In this document: positions 49,201 through 58,847 of the stretch, one piece after another
How the letters are laid out: each line of letters starts with the position of its first letter
How positions within the stretch are numbered: position 1 is the stretch's first letter
From: Sorex araneus
Taxonomy: Eukaryota; Chordata; Mammalia; Eulipotyphla; Soricidae
DNA: 64,000 nucleotides
Assembly (NCBI RefSeq): GCF_027595985.1
Contig: NC_073306.1
Location: 97,252,926 to 97,316,925 of the forward strand
Direction of reading: 5' to 3'
Translations under genes and position numbers: made by a program
Notes under the pieces: model-generated
The model's database searches: none
What the model saw: only the letters and a program-made list of their open reading frames with translations
What the model was told of the DNA's origin: nothing

Positions 49201-52200
49201 ACATCCTACCCACTGTGCTATCGATTTGCTTATAAGTGGATGGACATGGAGAGTATCATGCTAAGGGAAATGATTCAGAAAGAGAGGGACAGACATAGAA
49301 TGGCTGCACCCATTTGTGGAATATAAAATAACATGAGACTAACACCTAAGGACATTAGCTACAAGGACCAGGAATATTGCTCCATGGTTGAAAGCCTGCC
49401 CCATGAGCTGGGAGAAGGCAGCTGGAATAGAGAAGGGATCATTAAGTCAATGATGGTTGAAGGGATCGCTCGGGATGGGAGATGTGTGCTGAAAGTAAAG
49501 GATGAAACATGATAGCCTCTCAGTATCTGTATTGCAAACCATAATGCTCAAAAGTAGAGAGTAAGAAGGAAATTGTTTGCCACAGAGTCAAGGGGTGGGT
49601 TAGGTGAGACAGGAGAGGTACTGGGGACATTGGTGGTGGAAAATGTACACTGGTGGGAGGATGGGTGTTTGATCATTGTATGGCAAAATTATGAAAGCTT
49701 TGTAGCTATATCTCATGGTGATTCAATTAAAAAAATTATTTTTCAAATCTATTTTAAATAGACTCTACGTTATAGCTACAGAAACAACACTGAACACTAC
49801 CTTCAAAGTTACGCAAGATATAATTCTTAGGGGAAAAAATTACTTCAGTCAGCTTTTGGAAAATAGGTGTTAAAAGCAAGATCTGTAATCAAAATATTGA
49901 TTTGTCAAAAACCAATTCACCCACAATATAAGAAGACAAACCATGACTAAACAAGTTTAAGTTGATGGGATTTACCTATTAATCAAAACCCTAAAAAAAA
50001 GGATCTTCACTTATCAGAAATTCCTTTAAATCTTTCATTCCAAGTTGGCTAGCAGTAATACTTAAACTTTGCATCAAAAATGAACCACATTTGCCCAGTT
50101 AGCTACTCTTAGCATTTTAAAAATGACTATGTAAAGAAAGAACATGCTTTCCTCAGAAGTCAAACTTTACTTTATGAGAGTAAGTTTTCTGTGGATATAA
50201 CTCCAACTTTAAAATTTTTAATTATATATCGTTAATCCCAATGAAAAATAAACCTCAAATTTCCTTTACTCTGCAGCACTGGTTTGTGAAATGTAATAGT
50301 AACAAGGTAACTAATGAAGTGTTGTTTCATTTCCTTCCAACAAGTCAGCTTTCTAAAGGAAGACTAAAGTGAGAGACAGCCTTACCTGAAATGCACTCGG
50401 CAGGAAAGCCTTTGGAAGAAAGGACATCAGCCAAATGCTGCGCTCTATGGACACAGAGGGTTATCGTTTACAGCTGCTGCCCACACAGTCTATAACGCAC
50501 AGATTTCCCACGTGGCCTCTTAAGGGACCTTACCTGCTATGCAAATTGGAAAAGACTAAAGCTTGATTGAATGGAATTCTGCTGAAGAGTTCTTGTAAAT
50601 GCTGACTCTTCTCCTCAAAAATCTTATGTGCCAAAGGGTAGGAATCGACAACTTTGTAATATTGCTTTAAACCTACAAAGAAGTCAAGAGTTAATTAAAA
50701 TGTATGTATCTGCTATACTCTAACAGCAAACACAAAGCCATAAATAACTGAGCACAGCAACACTTCAAAGCAGCACAAACAAGCCATAACTGTTCGGTAT
50801 CTGATCACCTGCACACACCTATGAGACTTGGGTCACTGGAATTTAGTCTCACAAAAGTGGGCTCTCGCATATATTTTGTCAATGCATTTGCCAAAACTTC
50901 AGGGTAAGTAGCTGATACTGCCAACATCTGTTTACTGGCAGGCAAAGAAGAGTAAATCCAACTGCAAAAAAAAAAAAAAAACAATAAAAATATATCATGG
51001 AAATCATTCAGACAGTAAATTATCCACCTAAAAAAGCTAAAGATTCATAACTTCGCACACCCCTTTAATAGCTAAGTTGGTAATTTTTCTTACTTTATTT
51101 GCTCCTGGAAACTGCCTTCTTCTAAAAGCTTATCTGCTTCATCAAGAATAAAGAGACGGATACTGTGCGGGTTCAAGTAGTCAAGTTCTATCAGTTGTTT
51201 AATTCTGCCTAAATTACAAGGGGAAAAAAATTAAAATTTGCAATGCACCAAAGAAATGGCAGATGAATCTCAGTGATTATTATTCACCCACAGACTGCCA
51301 AATTTCTAATCCAAACTTCATTGTACATTTATACACTAAACCACTAAAATTCGAGTTCAGATCTAGCCAAATTCCATTATTTTCATAGCTCACAAGTACG
51401 GAAAAATAGGCACTCTTGTCAAAAGTTCCAGTAAGTGATGATTCATGACTGAATGACTAACAGAGAAAGCAAAGTCATCTCATTCTTTTTCTTCAAAACT
51501 AATCCCATTCTTGTTCTTAACACACTGGACTAAAACTGAAACGTTATAAATTCGGCTAGAAATTCAATGTGTTCGTATCTCTTCATATAAGGCTCTTCAT
51601 GTCTAATCCACAAAATAATTACCACAGTTAGCAAAATCTCCCATATTTTTATCAGCATACTGAAGGTACTCAGTTGCTACAGGTTCAGCCAGCTTACATG
51701 TTTGAAGCTACAGAATCAAAACTCAAAAGCCATACAAAATAATAAGTGTTCAGTTAGAGATCTAAATTATGAATAAACATGACATTTTTCCTTCCTTCTC
51801 TTTTTATTTTATTTTATTTTATTTTATTTTGGTTTCTGGGTGATACCTGGCAGTGTTCAGGGCTTACTCCTAGCACTGCGCTCAGGGATCAGTTCTAGCA
51901 GGACTCAGGAGACAAGAGAGTACCAGGAACACTGATTCTTACCAGGAGATCCAACAGCAATATGACACTTTTTAAGTTTGGTTTTGTCTTGTGATAATGG
52001 AGTCCCTCCAATAAAGACATGACACTCTAAGCCCTCCATTTTGATTCCGATACTTGTGATAACAGAATGTATCTGAACAGCAATTTCTCTTGTAGGAGCC
52101 AAGATCAAAATCTAAAAAATAAAAACCAAACATGAAGCACCTTTAGTGAACCAGAAGACCAAACACATGCAATTAGCTAATTGGTTACACAGTGAACAAT

Positions 52201-53850
52201 TTTTTGTGTAAATGATTGTGTTAACCGCAAAACATACAGTGACCAGAATACAAAGACTATCCACAGAATGGGAAAGGATATTTACACAATACCCATCAGA
52301 TAAGGGGTTGATATCAATGGTATATAAAGCACTGGTTGAACTCTACAAGAAGAAAACATCCAACCCCATTAAAAAATGGGGCGAAGAAATGAACAGAAAC
52401 TTTACCAAGGAAGAAATACAAATGGCCAAAAGGCACATGAAAAAGTGCTCTACATCACTAATCATCAGAGAGATGCAGATCAAAACAACCACGAGATACC
52501 ACCTCACACCACAGAGACTAGCACACATCCAAAAGAACAAAAGCAACCGCTGTTGGAGAGGATGTGGGGAGAAAGGGACCCTTCTACACTGCTGGTGGGA
52601 ATGCCGACTGGTTCAGCCCTTCTGGAAAACAATATGGAATGGACGATTCTCAAAAAGCTAGAGGTTGAGCTCCCATTTGACCCAGCAATACCACTGCTGG
52701 GAATATATCCCAGAGATGCAAAAAAGTATAATCGAAACAACATCTGTACATGTATGTTCATTGCAGCACTGTTTACAATAGCCAGAATCTGGAAAAAACC
52801 CGAATGCCCTAGAACGGATGACTGGTTGAGGAAACTTTGGTACATCTATACAATGGAATACTATGCAGCTGTTAGAAAAAAGGAGGTCATGAATTTTGTA
52901 TTCAAGTGGATCGGCATGAAAAGTTTCATGCTAAGTGAAATGAGTCAGAAAGAGAGAGACAGACATAGAAAGATTGCACTCATCTATGGCATATAGAATA
53001 ACAGAGTGGGAGACTATCACCCAAGAATCGTAGAAATAAGTACCAGGAGGTTGACTCCGTGGTTTGAAGGCTGGCCTCACATTCTGGGGAAAGGGCAACT
53101 CAGAGAAGGGATCACCAACTATAATGTAGTTGAAGGCCATGTAGGGGAAGGGAGTTTCGGGCTGAATGAGGGCTAGAGACTGAGCACAGTGGCCACTCAA
53201 CACCTTTATTGCAAACCTCAACAGCTAATTAGAGAGAGAGAACAGAAGGGGATGCCCTGCCACAGTGGCAGGGTGGGGTGGGGGGAGATGGGATTGGGGA
53301 GGGTGGGAGGGATGCTGGGTTTACTGGTGGTGGAGAATGGCCACTGGTGAAGGGATGGGGTCCCGAACTTTGTATGAAGGAAACATAAGCACAAAAGTGT
53401 ATAAATCTGTAACTGTACCCTCACAGTGATTCACTAATTAAAAATAAATTTAAAAAAAATAATAAAGTAACACAAATCATTAAAAAAAAATGATTGTGTT
53501 AAGTGACAAGTCTTTACTGTCAAGAAAAATTCCATTCATTCATGTATTCAATAATTAAGAACCATCGGAACTTCTTAACGGCTATGATCCAGAGACACAC
53601 AAAAGAATCACAGAACTGAGCAGCTTGCTGCAGATTTCTTCAGAACCAAATTATCTAAAATTTATTCATAACAAGTAATACAGAGGCTGGAGTGATAGCA
53701 CAGCGGGTAGGGCGTTTGCCTTGCACACGGCTGACCCGGGTTCGATTCCCAGCATCCCATATGGTCCACTGAGCACTGCCAGAGGTAATTCCTGAGTGCA
53801 GAGCCAGGAGTGACCCCTGTGCATTGATGGGTGTGACCCAAAAAGCAAAA

Positions 53851-53881
<31 letters not shown>

Positions 53882-56800
53882 TAATAAGTAATACAAAATA
53901 AATTATCTAGCATATGCCTTTTCAGCAGGCTTGAGTGGTGGCGGGAAAACTCAAAATAATGGTGCTGGGTCTGGTGTCAAAATATTGAATGTAATCCATT
54001 ACTGTGAAAAACTTTATGAAAAACTTTTTAAAAAGAAAAAAAGAACCACCCGAGAGGGCTAGAGAGACAGGACAGAACTAGAGATTACGGTATTGCCTTG
54101 CATGCTGCTGCGTCTACTCAAATCCCCTGCTTCACATACAGAGCCCCCAAAGCACCACCAGGAGTCATTCCTCAGCACAGAGCCAGGTCAACCACCCTTG
54201 CACCTGTGGGCTTGGTCCAAACATTCCCTCTGGTCTCCCAAAAGAACCTACTATGTTCCTGCTGACATACAAATTGCCGGGAAGAGTCCACAGTGAACAG
54301 TACCCCCATGACATTTTTTTTTTTTACAAATAGAAGCCTCTGACCCGAGGAAGGGCCACACTAGATGTGGGAGAGTGGGGACGCCTCTCTGCAAGGTAAG
54401 CACTCAAAGGGATGGACTTATCTCCTGGCCCCAGGCTCTTTCACTCTTGAATTGTTAGTAACAGTATAAACAAGTATGTTGGGAGAGTGTCTTGGGGCCA
54501 CACTTGGCAATGCTCTCGAATTATTCCCAGCTCTGTGCTCGAGGTTTCTTCTAGTGGTGGTGGGGAGAGGGCAAGTGGTGTTGGTGATGCCAGGGATCGA
54601 ACCTGGGTGGGCTGCATTCATAGTGTCATACCCCTATAGCTATCCCTCTAGCCCCAGGAAGCAGTAATTTTAAATAAAGTGATCAAGGCAAGGAGGCACC
54701 ATTTAGTAGAGACCCAAAACACAAGAGCCTTGGAGGACAGCCTGAGGGAGGGGTGTGCTCAGGAAGTGTAAATAGCAGATGCCCAGGCCTAAAACAGCAG
54801 GTTTCTTAGTGTGTCCAAGAAAAAACACAGAGGCCCATGAATATAGCAAGAACAGAAGTAAAGGTCAGAGATCTAACTCCGGATTTTTATAACAGGTTAT
54901 GGAAGGCACTGAAGTGTCAGCAAATAACTACTGCAGGAGGAGGTGACACCACACAAGCTGGATTGAGAAAAGAAAAAATATGGGAGAAAACACACTAAGA
55001 GAAAATAGCCACAACAATAAAACAGCCATTTCTGAGGGCATGAGAGTATCTTTCTTTCTGAAAATTTTATTTTTCTGATTTTCCCCCAATTTTCAGAAAC
55101 AAATGTGCATTCTTCCTTCCATCCTTTTCCCCCTCCCAAGCAGCGTTCAAGGGGGCCTGGGAGTTCTCGAACTCCAGAAGATACTTGATCAACCAGGCCA
55201 GCAGCTCAGTGCTCAGGCCTGAGGACACGGTGCTCTGCCCAGGATGACTAGGGCCATCTGGGTGGTAGATCGATCAAAGGCCCTGTGGTGCCAAGATCAA
55301 CACTGGTCAGGCAAATGGGCCCTAACCGCTGTCTCATCTCCCAGTCCCCAAAACTTACATTTTTAATTTTTTTATTTATGGAAGTTAGTCAAGGTATATT
55401 TTTGACTTGCTGCCAAATTGTCTTAAGTTAAAATCTCTAATATACCTCAACTCACGTGTGGAATAGCCCAGGTCCTTGGCAGAGGATTTCCTAAGGTCGC
55501 ATTATCCAGGACTTACCCAGGACTTAAAAAAAGACTTTACGGGGGCCGGAGCAATAGCACAGCAGGTAGGGCATTTGCCTTGCACGCGGTCGACCCGGGT
55601 TCGATTCCCAGTATCCCATATGGTCCCCTGAGCACCGCCAGGAGTGATTCCTGAGCCCATGAGCCAGGAGTAACTAACCCCTGTGCATTGCATCGCCGGG
55701 TGTGACCCAAAAAGCAAAAAAAAAATCATTCTTATGCTCATTACTGAGTAGCCTCATAATTACAAAGGCACAGCCTGTGAGGACTGGACTGACTCACCTT
55801 TCCATCTCCAGTGTCTGCAGTGCTTGGATGCTTCTATCACAGGACTCAGCACTGACTTGGTTTCCCCAACCTGCGTGTTCTTATCCCTCCCCTGGGCTCC
55901 CAGCAGAGGGCTGTCAGGGGGCCTTGTGCATGCAGGTGGCCCGGACCTGGAGATCCCAGGCAGTAGTAGACTTAAACCAATGAGCCAAGAGTAGGCTCCT
56001 AACATCCATTTGCTGATGAAATGGAACTCCAAACCCATATATCTGGTTAATTTTGGTGTTAATTTGGCTAAGGTCTTTGACCTACAGGACACAATGCACT
56101 AAAACCCCCTGCAGTGACTAAGAGTAGGCAGAGCCGCACAACACATTAGAATGACTGCCGCAGCGCTCAATCTCAGCCAACTTCAGACATCAGGCTGCAG
56201 AACATGGGGTCCACACCTGCTCCCTGGGCAGTGACCACACTGGCACACTAGGAGGGGTTCTATATTGACAGGCAGCAGTTGGAGTGCAAATGCCATTCTT
56301 CTAGTAGTGATTCCATATCCTCTGGTCACCAGCAACTCAACCACCCTGTCCTCCACTCCGAAGCATTTTCTGAGTCCTCAAGGTCTCTGCCCCTGGAGGG
56401 TTCTCTGCAAAACTCACGGAAATCCGGGCCACACAGCCCCCGCAGCCTCCAGGGACGAGTTCCAACTCACCTGAGTACTTAAGTTTTCCAGAATCAGGGT
56501 GTCCAAGGCAATGGTGGAGAACACACAGGTTTTCCCAGTCCCGGACTTAGCTTGAACGATTAAATCTGGAGGGGGCGAGAGGCACAGCATCCTTAGCCAG
56601 TAAGGGGGGGGGGGGGTCGAGACCCTCTCCCGTGCACCGTCCCAAACTCCGCGCCACGTGTCGGGCCCGGCCACTGACCTTGGAGCCCTAGCCTCGGTTT
56701 GGCAAAGGAGAAAACTGAGGCTAGGAAATGCAGAGCGTCCCAGTCCCCTCCCCGTCCTCCCCTGTTCCTCCCCCGACCTCCCCACACCCCCCCCCACACA

Positions 56801-57210
56801 TACCTCCCCCCGCCCCGCCTCCCCGACCCCTCCCCCGTCCCGCCCCCCCCTCCCGGCCGGCCCCTCCGCCGTCCTCCTCCCAGGACCCTCACCGAGCCTC
56901 CCCGTCCCCCTCCGCCCTCACCGAGCCCGCAGCGGCCCAGCGGGATGGCCTTGAGCTGCACCGGCGACGGCCTCTCGAAGCCCGCCTCCCGCAGCCCGTC
57001 CAGCACCGGCCGCGACAGCAGCAGCGACGCGAAGTCGGCCGGCTCGGCCAGCAGCACGTCGCCAGTGCGAGCCCGCGGGCCGCCGAGGTCGTGAGCCGTC
57101 CGCAGGCTCCGCGCCGCCCCGCGGCGGGCCTCGGCTCCCGCCGCCTCGGCCGCGGGCTCAGCGGGCTCGGCGGGCTGGGCGGCCGCCGCCGTTTCAAGCG
57201 CGGCCGCCAT
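43648..57210 (-). CDS. DDX20: DDX20 (Gemin3), DEAD-box helicase of the SMN complex, complete 11-exon coding region
   Basis: Gemin3 is a DEAD-box RNA helicase of the SMN complex, which assembles Sm cores on spliceosomal snRNAs in the cytoplasm and is found in Gems (family knowledge). Coding exons in order are 57210-56922, 56565-56471, 52111-51943, 51208-51094, 50961-50819, 50672-50534, 50444-50386, 48833-48751, 48419-48314, 47498-47397 and 44795-43648. All have GT donors and AG acceptors, phases agree, and the sum is 2448 nt (815 residues plus TGA). Helicase motifs are all present: AKSGTGKT at 102-109, PTRE at 134-137, DEAD at 207-210, SAT at 239-241, TSRGID at 365-370 and HRIGRAGRF at 391-399. 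The C-terminal half is a hydrophilic tail ending in a Tyr/Trp-rich block. The human protein is 824 residues (from memory). It runs tail-to-tail with KCND3. No inactivating change is seen. Confidence 0.97.
46025..46100 (+). mobile_element. L1-type 3' end
   Basis: Ends CTTGGTGATTCAATAAAATA plus an A-rich tail; the bases GAGAGCTTTGTGAA repeat at 46016-46029 and 46101-46114 as a target duplication. Confidence 0.65.
46235..46264 (+). repeat. (CA)n microsatellite
   Basis: Fifteen CA units in DDX20 intron 10. Confidence 0.95.
46409..46571 (+). mobile_element. SINE in DDX20 intron 10
   Basis: GAGGGGCTGGAGAGACAGTA to CCCAAAGCAAAAAGCC. Confidence 0.85.
46760..47118. mobile_element. Two SINEs in opposite orientation
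   Basis: The + copy is 46760-46925 (GGGGGCCTCAGAGATCGTAT) and the - copy 46978-47118 (GGGGGGCGACACCCTGTGTT). Their A-rich tails face each other across about 50 bp, so transcripts could fold back. Confidence 0.85.
47397..47498 (-). CDS. DDX20: DDX20 exon 10
   Basis: Reads [20 protein letters not shown] then [14 protein letters not shown], the end of the helicase core. Acceptor GCTTCAG, donor GTATAT, phase 1. Confidence 0.95.
47606..47775 (+). mobile_element. SINE in DDX20 intron 9
   Basis: GGAGTTAGAGAGATAGCACA; box B GGTTCGATCCC; the tail is lost. Confidence 0.85.
48314..48419 (-). CDS. DDX20: DDX20 exon 9: motifs V and VI
   Basis: Reads [19 protein letters not shown] then [14 protein letters not shown]. 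Motifs V (TSRGID) and VI (HRIGRAGRF) hold the arginine finger and RNA contacts. Acceptor TTTAAG, donor GTAATG, phase 1. Confidence 0.96.
48751..48833 (-). CDS. DDX20: DDX20 exon 8 (83 nt)
   Basis: Reads [20 protein letters not shown] then RVLISTDL, the strand just before motif V. Acceptor TTTTAG, donor GTAAAT, ends in phase 0. Human has GNMNQNQ (from memory). Confidence 0.95.
49085..49227 (-). mobile_element. Composite SINE, partial
   Basis: TTCGGTAGCTTGCAGGGCTC followed by GAATTGAACCCAGGTCAGCC, the same junction as in the 15862-16117 copy; truncated at the tail side. Confidence 0.75.
49228..49740 (+). mobile_element. L1 ORF2 end and 3' UTR fragment
   Basis: Opens with GTGGATGGACATGGAGAGTA (the terminal ORF2 codons before the 3' UTR) and ends GGTGATTCAATTAAAAAAA. 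It lies in DDX20 intron 7 next to a composite SINE. Confidence 0.85.
50386..50444 (-). CDS. DDX20: DDX20 exon 7 (59 nt)
   Basis: A short exon reading [19 protein letters not shown] plus G. Acceptor TCCATAG, donor GTAAGG, phase 1. It links motif IV to the following domain 2 strand. Confidence 0.94.
50534..50672 (-). CDS. DDX20: DDX20 exon 6: start of helicase domain 2
   Basis: Reads [20 protein letters not shown], then [20 protein letters not shown] and SNLHSR (motif IV region). Acceptor TTTGTAG, donor GTAAGG, phase 2. Confidence 0.95.
50819..50961 (-). CDS. DDX20: DDX20 exon 5: motif III (SAT)
   Basis: Begins with T completing Asn223, then [23 protein letters not shown] couples ATP hydrolysis to unwinding. 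It ends SSDPSLI plus G. Acceptor TTTGCAG, donor GTGTGT, phase 1. Confidence 0.95.
51094..51208 (-). CDS. DDX20: DDX20 exon 4: DEAD motif II
   Basis: Reads [19 protein letters not shown] then [18 protein letters not shown], with DEAD at residues 207-210 coordinating Mg-ATP. Acceptor TTTAG, donor GTAAGA; ends with AA of an Asn codon (phase 2). Confidence 0.96.
51800..51928 (-). mobile_element. SINE next to the DDX20 exon 3 donor
   Basis: (TTTTA)n tail followed by TTTCTGGGTGATACCTGGCA; 5'-truncated at CTCAGGAGACAAGAGAGTAC, about 14 nt from the splice site. Confidence 0.85.
51943..52111 (-). CDS. DDX20: DDX20 exon 3: motif Ia (residues 129-184 plus 1 nt)
   Basis: Starts [20 protein letters not shown] and includes [14 protein letters not shown] (GG motif) and HIAVGSPG (the motif Ib region). 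Donor GTAAGA. A SINE begins only about 14 nt into the following intron. An L1 and several SINEs fill the 4.4-kb intron before this exon. Confidence 0.96.
52225..53488 (+). mobile_element. 5'-truncated L1 in DDX20 intron 2, antisense to the gene
   Basis: Flanked by the 14-bp duplication AATGATTGTGTTAA at 52211-52224 and 53489-53502. It encodes the C-terminal part of the L1 ORF2 protein, including the Cys-rich segment [15 protein letters not shown] and [15 protein letters not shown]. The frame is broken: the first part lies in one frame (to 52661) and the rest in another (to 52996). A 3' UTR with a G-rich run (53260-53310) and an A-rich tail follow. It is dead as a transposon. Confidence 0.93.
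53683..53878 (+). mobile_element. SINE with (AAT)n tail
   Basis: Box B GGTTCGATTCC. The tail has grown into about ten AAT units (53850-53879). Flanks CATAACAAGTAATACA and CATAATAAGTAATACA form a 16-bp duplication with one change. Confidence 0.92.
53919..54030 (+). mobile_element. Fragment of the short L1-derived retroposon
   Basis: CCTTTTCAGCAGGCTTGAG and TGTCAAAATATTGAATG match the 61793-62308 family. Confidence 0.6.
54057..54225 (+). mobile_element. SINE, divergent
   Basis: AGGGCTAGAGAGACAGGACA and CACCACCAGGAGTCATTCCT. Confidence 0.75.
54490..54657 (-). mobile_element. SINE
   Basis: TTGGGGCCACACTTGGCAAT; head CTATCCCTCTAGCCCC. Confidence 0.85.
55140..55348 (-). mobile_element. Degenerate SINE-like stretch
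   Basis: CAGTGCTCAGGCCTGAGGAC and TGTCTCATCTCCCAGTCCCC; low similarity. Confidence 0.4.
55540..55735 (+). mobile_element. Young SINE in DDX20 intron 2
   Basis: GGGGCCGGAGCAATAGCACA through GGGTGTGACCCAAAAAGCA; box B GGTTCGATTCC intact. Confidence 0.92.
56471..56565 (-). CDS. DDX20: DDX20 exon 2: Walker A / motif I (residues 97-128)
   Basis: Completes Asp97, then [20 protein letters not shown] and [15 protein letters not shown] is the ATP-binding P-loop. Acceptor CTCCAG, donor GTGAGT, ends in phase 0. Confidence 0.96.
56922..57210 (-). CDS. DDX20: DDX20 exon 1 (residues 1-96 plus 1 nt)
   Basis: The ATG is in the context CGCCATGG read as GCTACCATGGCGG on the - strand, a good Kozak match. An Ala/Glu/Pro-rich leader is followed by [13 protein letters not shown] and then the Q-motif region [16 protein letters not shown], which binds adenine in DEAD-box proteins. 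The leader is the least conserved part and sits in the CpG island. Donor GTGAGG, phase 1. Confidence 0.94.
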
Positions 57211-57228
57211 GGTAGCCGCGAGTCGCGC

Positions 57229-57238
57229 TCTCGCGAGA
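57229..57238. promoter_or_regulatory. TCTCGCGAGA palindromic core-promoter element
   Basis: A perfect copy of the 10-bp TCTCGCGAGA palindrome known from TATA-less, often bidirectional human housekeeping promoters. It lies 19 bp before the DDX20 ATG, so it probably sits at or next to the transcription start. Confidence 0.75.
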
Positions 57239-57907
57239 CTCGAGGGGCGGCGTGAAGAAGCCTGGGAGGGAGAACAAGAAAAACTTTATTGACGGCCTTG
57301 CTGCGCCGACACGGACACTCCCCGCCCCGAGGGAGCAGAGAGGGCCCGGGGGAAGCGGAGGTGCCGGGTGTGCCTTCGCCCGCGGCCTGCAGGTGGTGCC
57401 TCGCGCTCACGCTCGGGCCCGCCCCTTCCTCCAGCCCCGCAGTGGCTCCGCCATCGCGGCGCAGCCTGGGCGCTGCCTCCCCGCACTCCCAGGCCTCCCG
57501 GAGTCGCCTGGCCCGGGCCTGCTGCACCGCCTGGTCTGCGTGCTGGAGGCGAGAAGCAGTGGGCCCGGAAAGCAGAGCTGGACCGACCCCATCCTCGCCC
57601 CACCTCAGGCACCCACTCCCCCGGACGTGTGCATTCACGCGCCTTCGCGAGCTTTCCACGTGGACGTCCCAGACTCGGCTTCTGTGTGACACCGGTTCTC
57701 TCCCTGCTGTCCCGCCTCCCTTCCTAGGTGTGGACCCCTGCAGCCCTCGGGGCTCTGCTCAAATGCTCATTTTTTAAAGCAGCCTTATCTTGAAGCCCTT
57801 TAAATAGTTGTCCAGCCCTGCCCACGACCCCTCACTTTCCTTTGTCTTGCTTGACTTTTGTCTCGAGGTTCTCATCACCTGAAATGATGTGTTGATTCTC
57901 TGGTCAG

Positions 57908-58847
57908 CTCTTTTTTTTTTTTTTTTTTTTTTTTTTGCTTTTTGGGTCACACCTGGTGATGCACAGGGGTCACTCCTGGCTCAAGTACTCAGGAATTACC
58001 CCTGGCGGTGCTCAGGGTGATGTAGGCAGGTAGATAGGGAAATGTTTCATCCCTTGGCAATGAAACAGATTAACAAAGTCTCTGGGAAGAAGAATCCTGA
58101 GACTGACCCACCTTGTGGATACAGAAAACAGACCTAATAAGACCTTCAGCAGACCTTGAGGAGGTTGGACCCCTCCCCATGAAGTTCCTCAATTCTGTCA
58201 ACCTCTCCCTTAATCTGATTAAAATGTGATCCAGCCTAAAGAAGACCGTCACCACTCCCAACCTCCCTGGTAACCTCCTTAGCAAGCCCCCACGTGGGGG
58301 CAGGTTGAAGAGACCCTATAAAAGACACCTTGAACAAAGGAAGGGCGCGCATATGCTGCCTGAGCCTATGTGCTGCTTTTGCCCACGTGGCCGAGCACAT
58401 GTGGTGCCCAAGCACATGTGTCGCCCGCATCTCCCCCCTTGAGATGTGTACTTTCATACTTTCATGTCCAGTGCTAGGATGTGTGTAGAGCTTCCTCCAC
58501 CCTTGGAGAAGCCCGCATTCGCTCTTGAGTGTGTTACTCCTACTGTTTTTTCCTTTCCACTTATCCCTTCCTCCTTCCCTCAGAAACCTCTAAATAAAAT
58601 CTGTTACTTCACTGCTTGTCTACTCCTGAAATTCTTTTCCAAGAGCGAAGACAAGAACCCAGTAACTCTGGGTCCCAGGTGGTAGAGGTAGCTGGGGAGA
58701 AAGTGATGTCTTTCTCCTCTCTGCTTCACGGAAGTCACCCGTGGGGCCCACCGACATCAAGGGGACCATATGGGATGCTGGGAATCGAACCCAGATTGGC
58801 CGCGTGCAAGGCAAGCACCCTACCTGCTGTACTATCACTCCAGCCCC
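57908..58847 (-). mobile_element. SINE (-) split by the solo LTR
   Basis: A poly-T tail and GCTTTTTGGGTCACACCTGG begin the element; it stops at CTCAGGG (58017) and resumes GGGACCATATGGGATGCTGG, ending ATCACTCCAGCCCC at 58847. The SINE is older than the LTR. Confidence 0.92.
58018..58759 (+). mobile_element. Solo LTR of an endogenous retrovirus, inside a SINE
   Basis: 742 bp beginning TGATGT and ending ACATCA (perfect inverted ends), flanked by the 4-bp duplication AGGG at 58014-58017 and 58760-58763. Removing the LTR and one AGGG restores a normal SINE sequence. Internal landmarks are TATAAAA at 58317-58323 and AATAAA at 58593-58598, giving a U3-R-U5 order on the + strand. A 14-bp palindrome with a CACGTG core lies at 58287-58300, 17 bp before the TATA box. 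No viral coding sequence remains. The 4-bp duplication fits a gammaretrovirus-like integrase. Confidence 0.9.

Larger units (their letters stand above)
52112..56470 (-). other. DDX20: DDX20 intron 2, the largest of the gene
   Basis: 4.36 kb carrying an antisense L1 with clean target duplications, an L1-derived fragment and at least four SINEs. 54660-55140 and 55740-56465 are unique with nothing recognised. Confidence 0.9.
56600..57720. promoter_or_regulatory. CpG island over the DDX20 promoter and exon 1, probably bidirectional
   Basis: CG dinucleotides and G+C are far denser here than in the surrounding DNA, and there is no TATA box near the start codon. In human a second gene (INKA2, formerly FAM212B) starts head-to-head with DDX20 at this spot, so divergent transcription is likely. 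I did not find INKA2 coding sequence in the window. Confidence 0.8.

Noticed and set aside
52376-52996. 206-codon + frame in DDX20 intron 2
   Set aside because: It is the broken end of L1 ORF2 and not a host gene.
57282-57287. AATAAA on the - strand just upstream of DDX20, as the end of an upstream gene
   Set aside because: No coding frame or 3' UTR structure precedes it on that strand; in a CpG island it is more likely chance or part of the 5' region.
57252-57689. 145-codon + frame starting at the DDX20 promoter, considered as part of the divergent neighbour INKA2
   Set aside because: The translation does not resemble INKA2 or any protein I know and lacks clear splice context; it may at most overlap a non-coding 5' exon.
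56889-57692. 267-codon - frame over the CpG island
   Set aside because: It overlaps DDX20 exon 1 in another frame; G+C-rich DNA has few stops and the translation is low in complexity.
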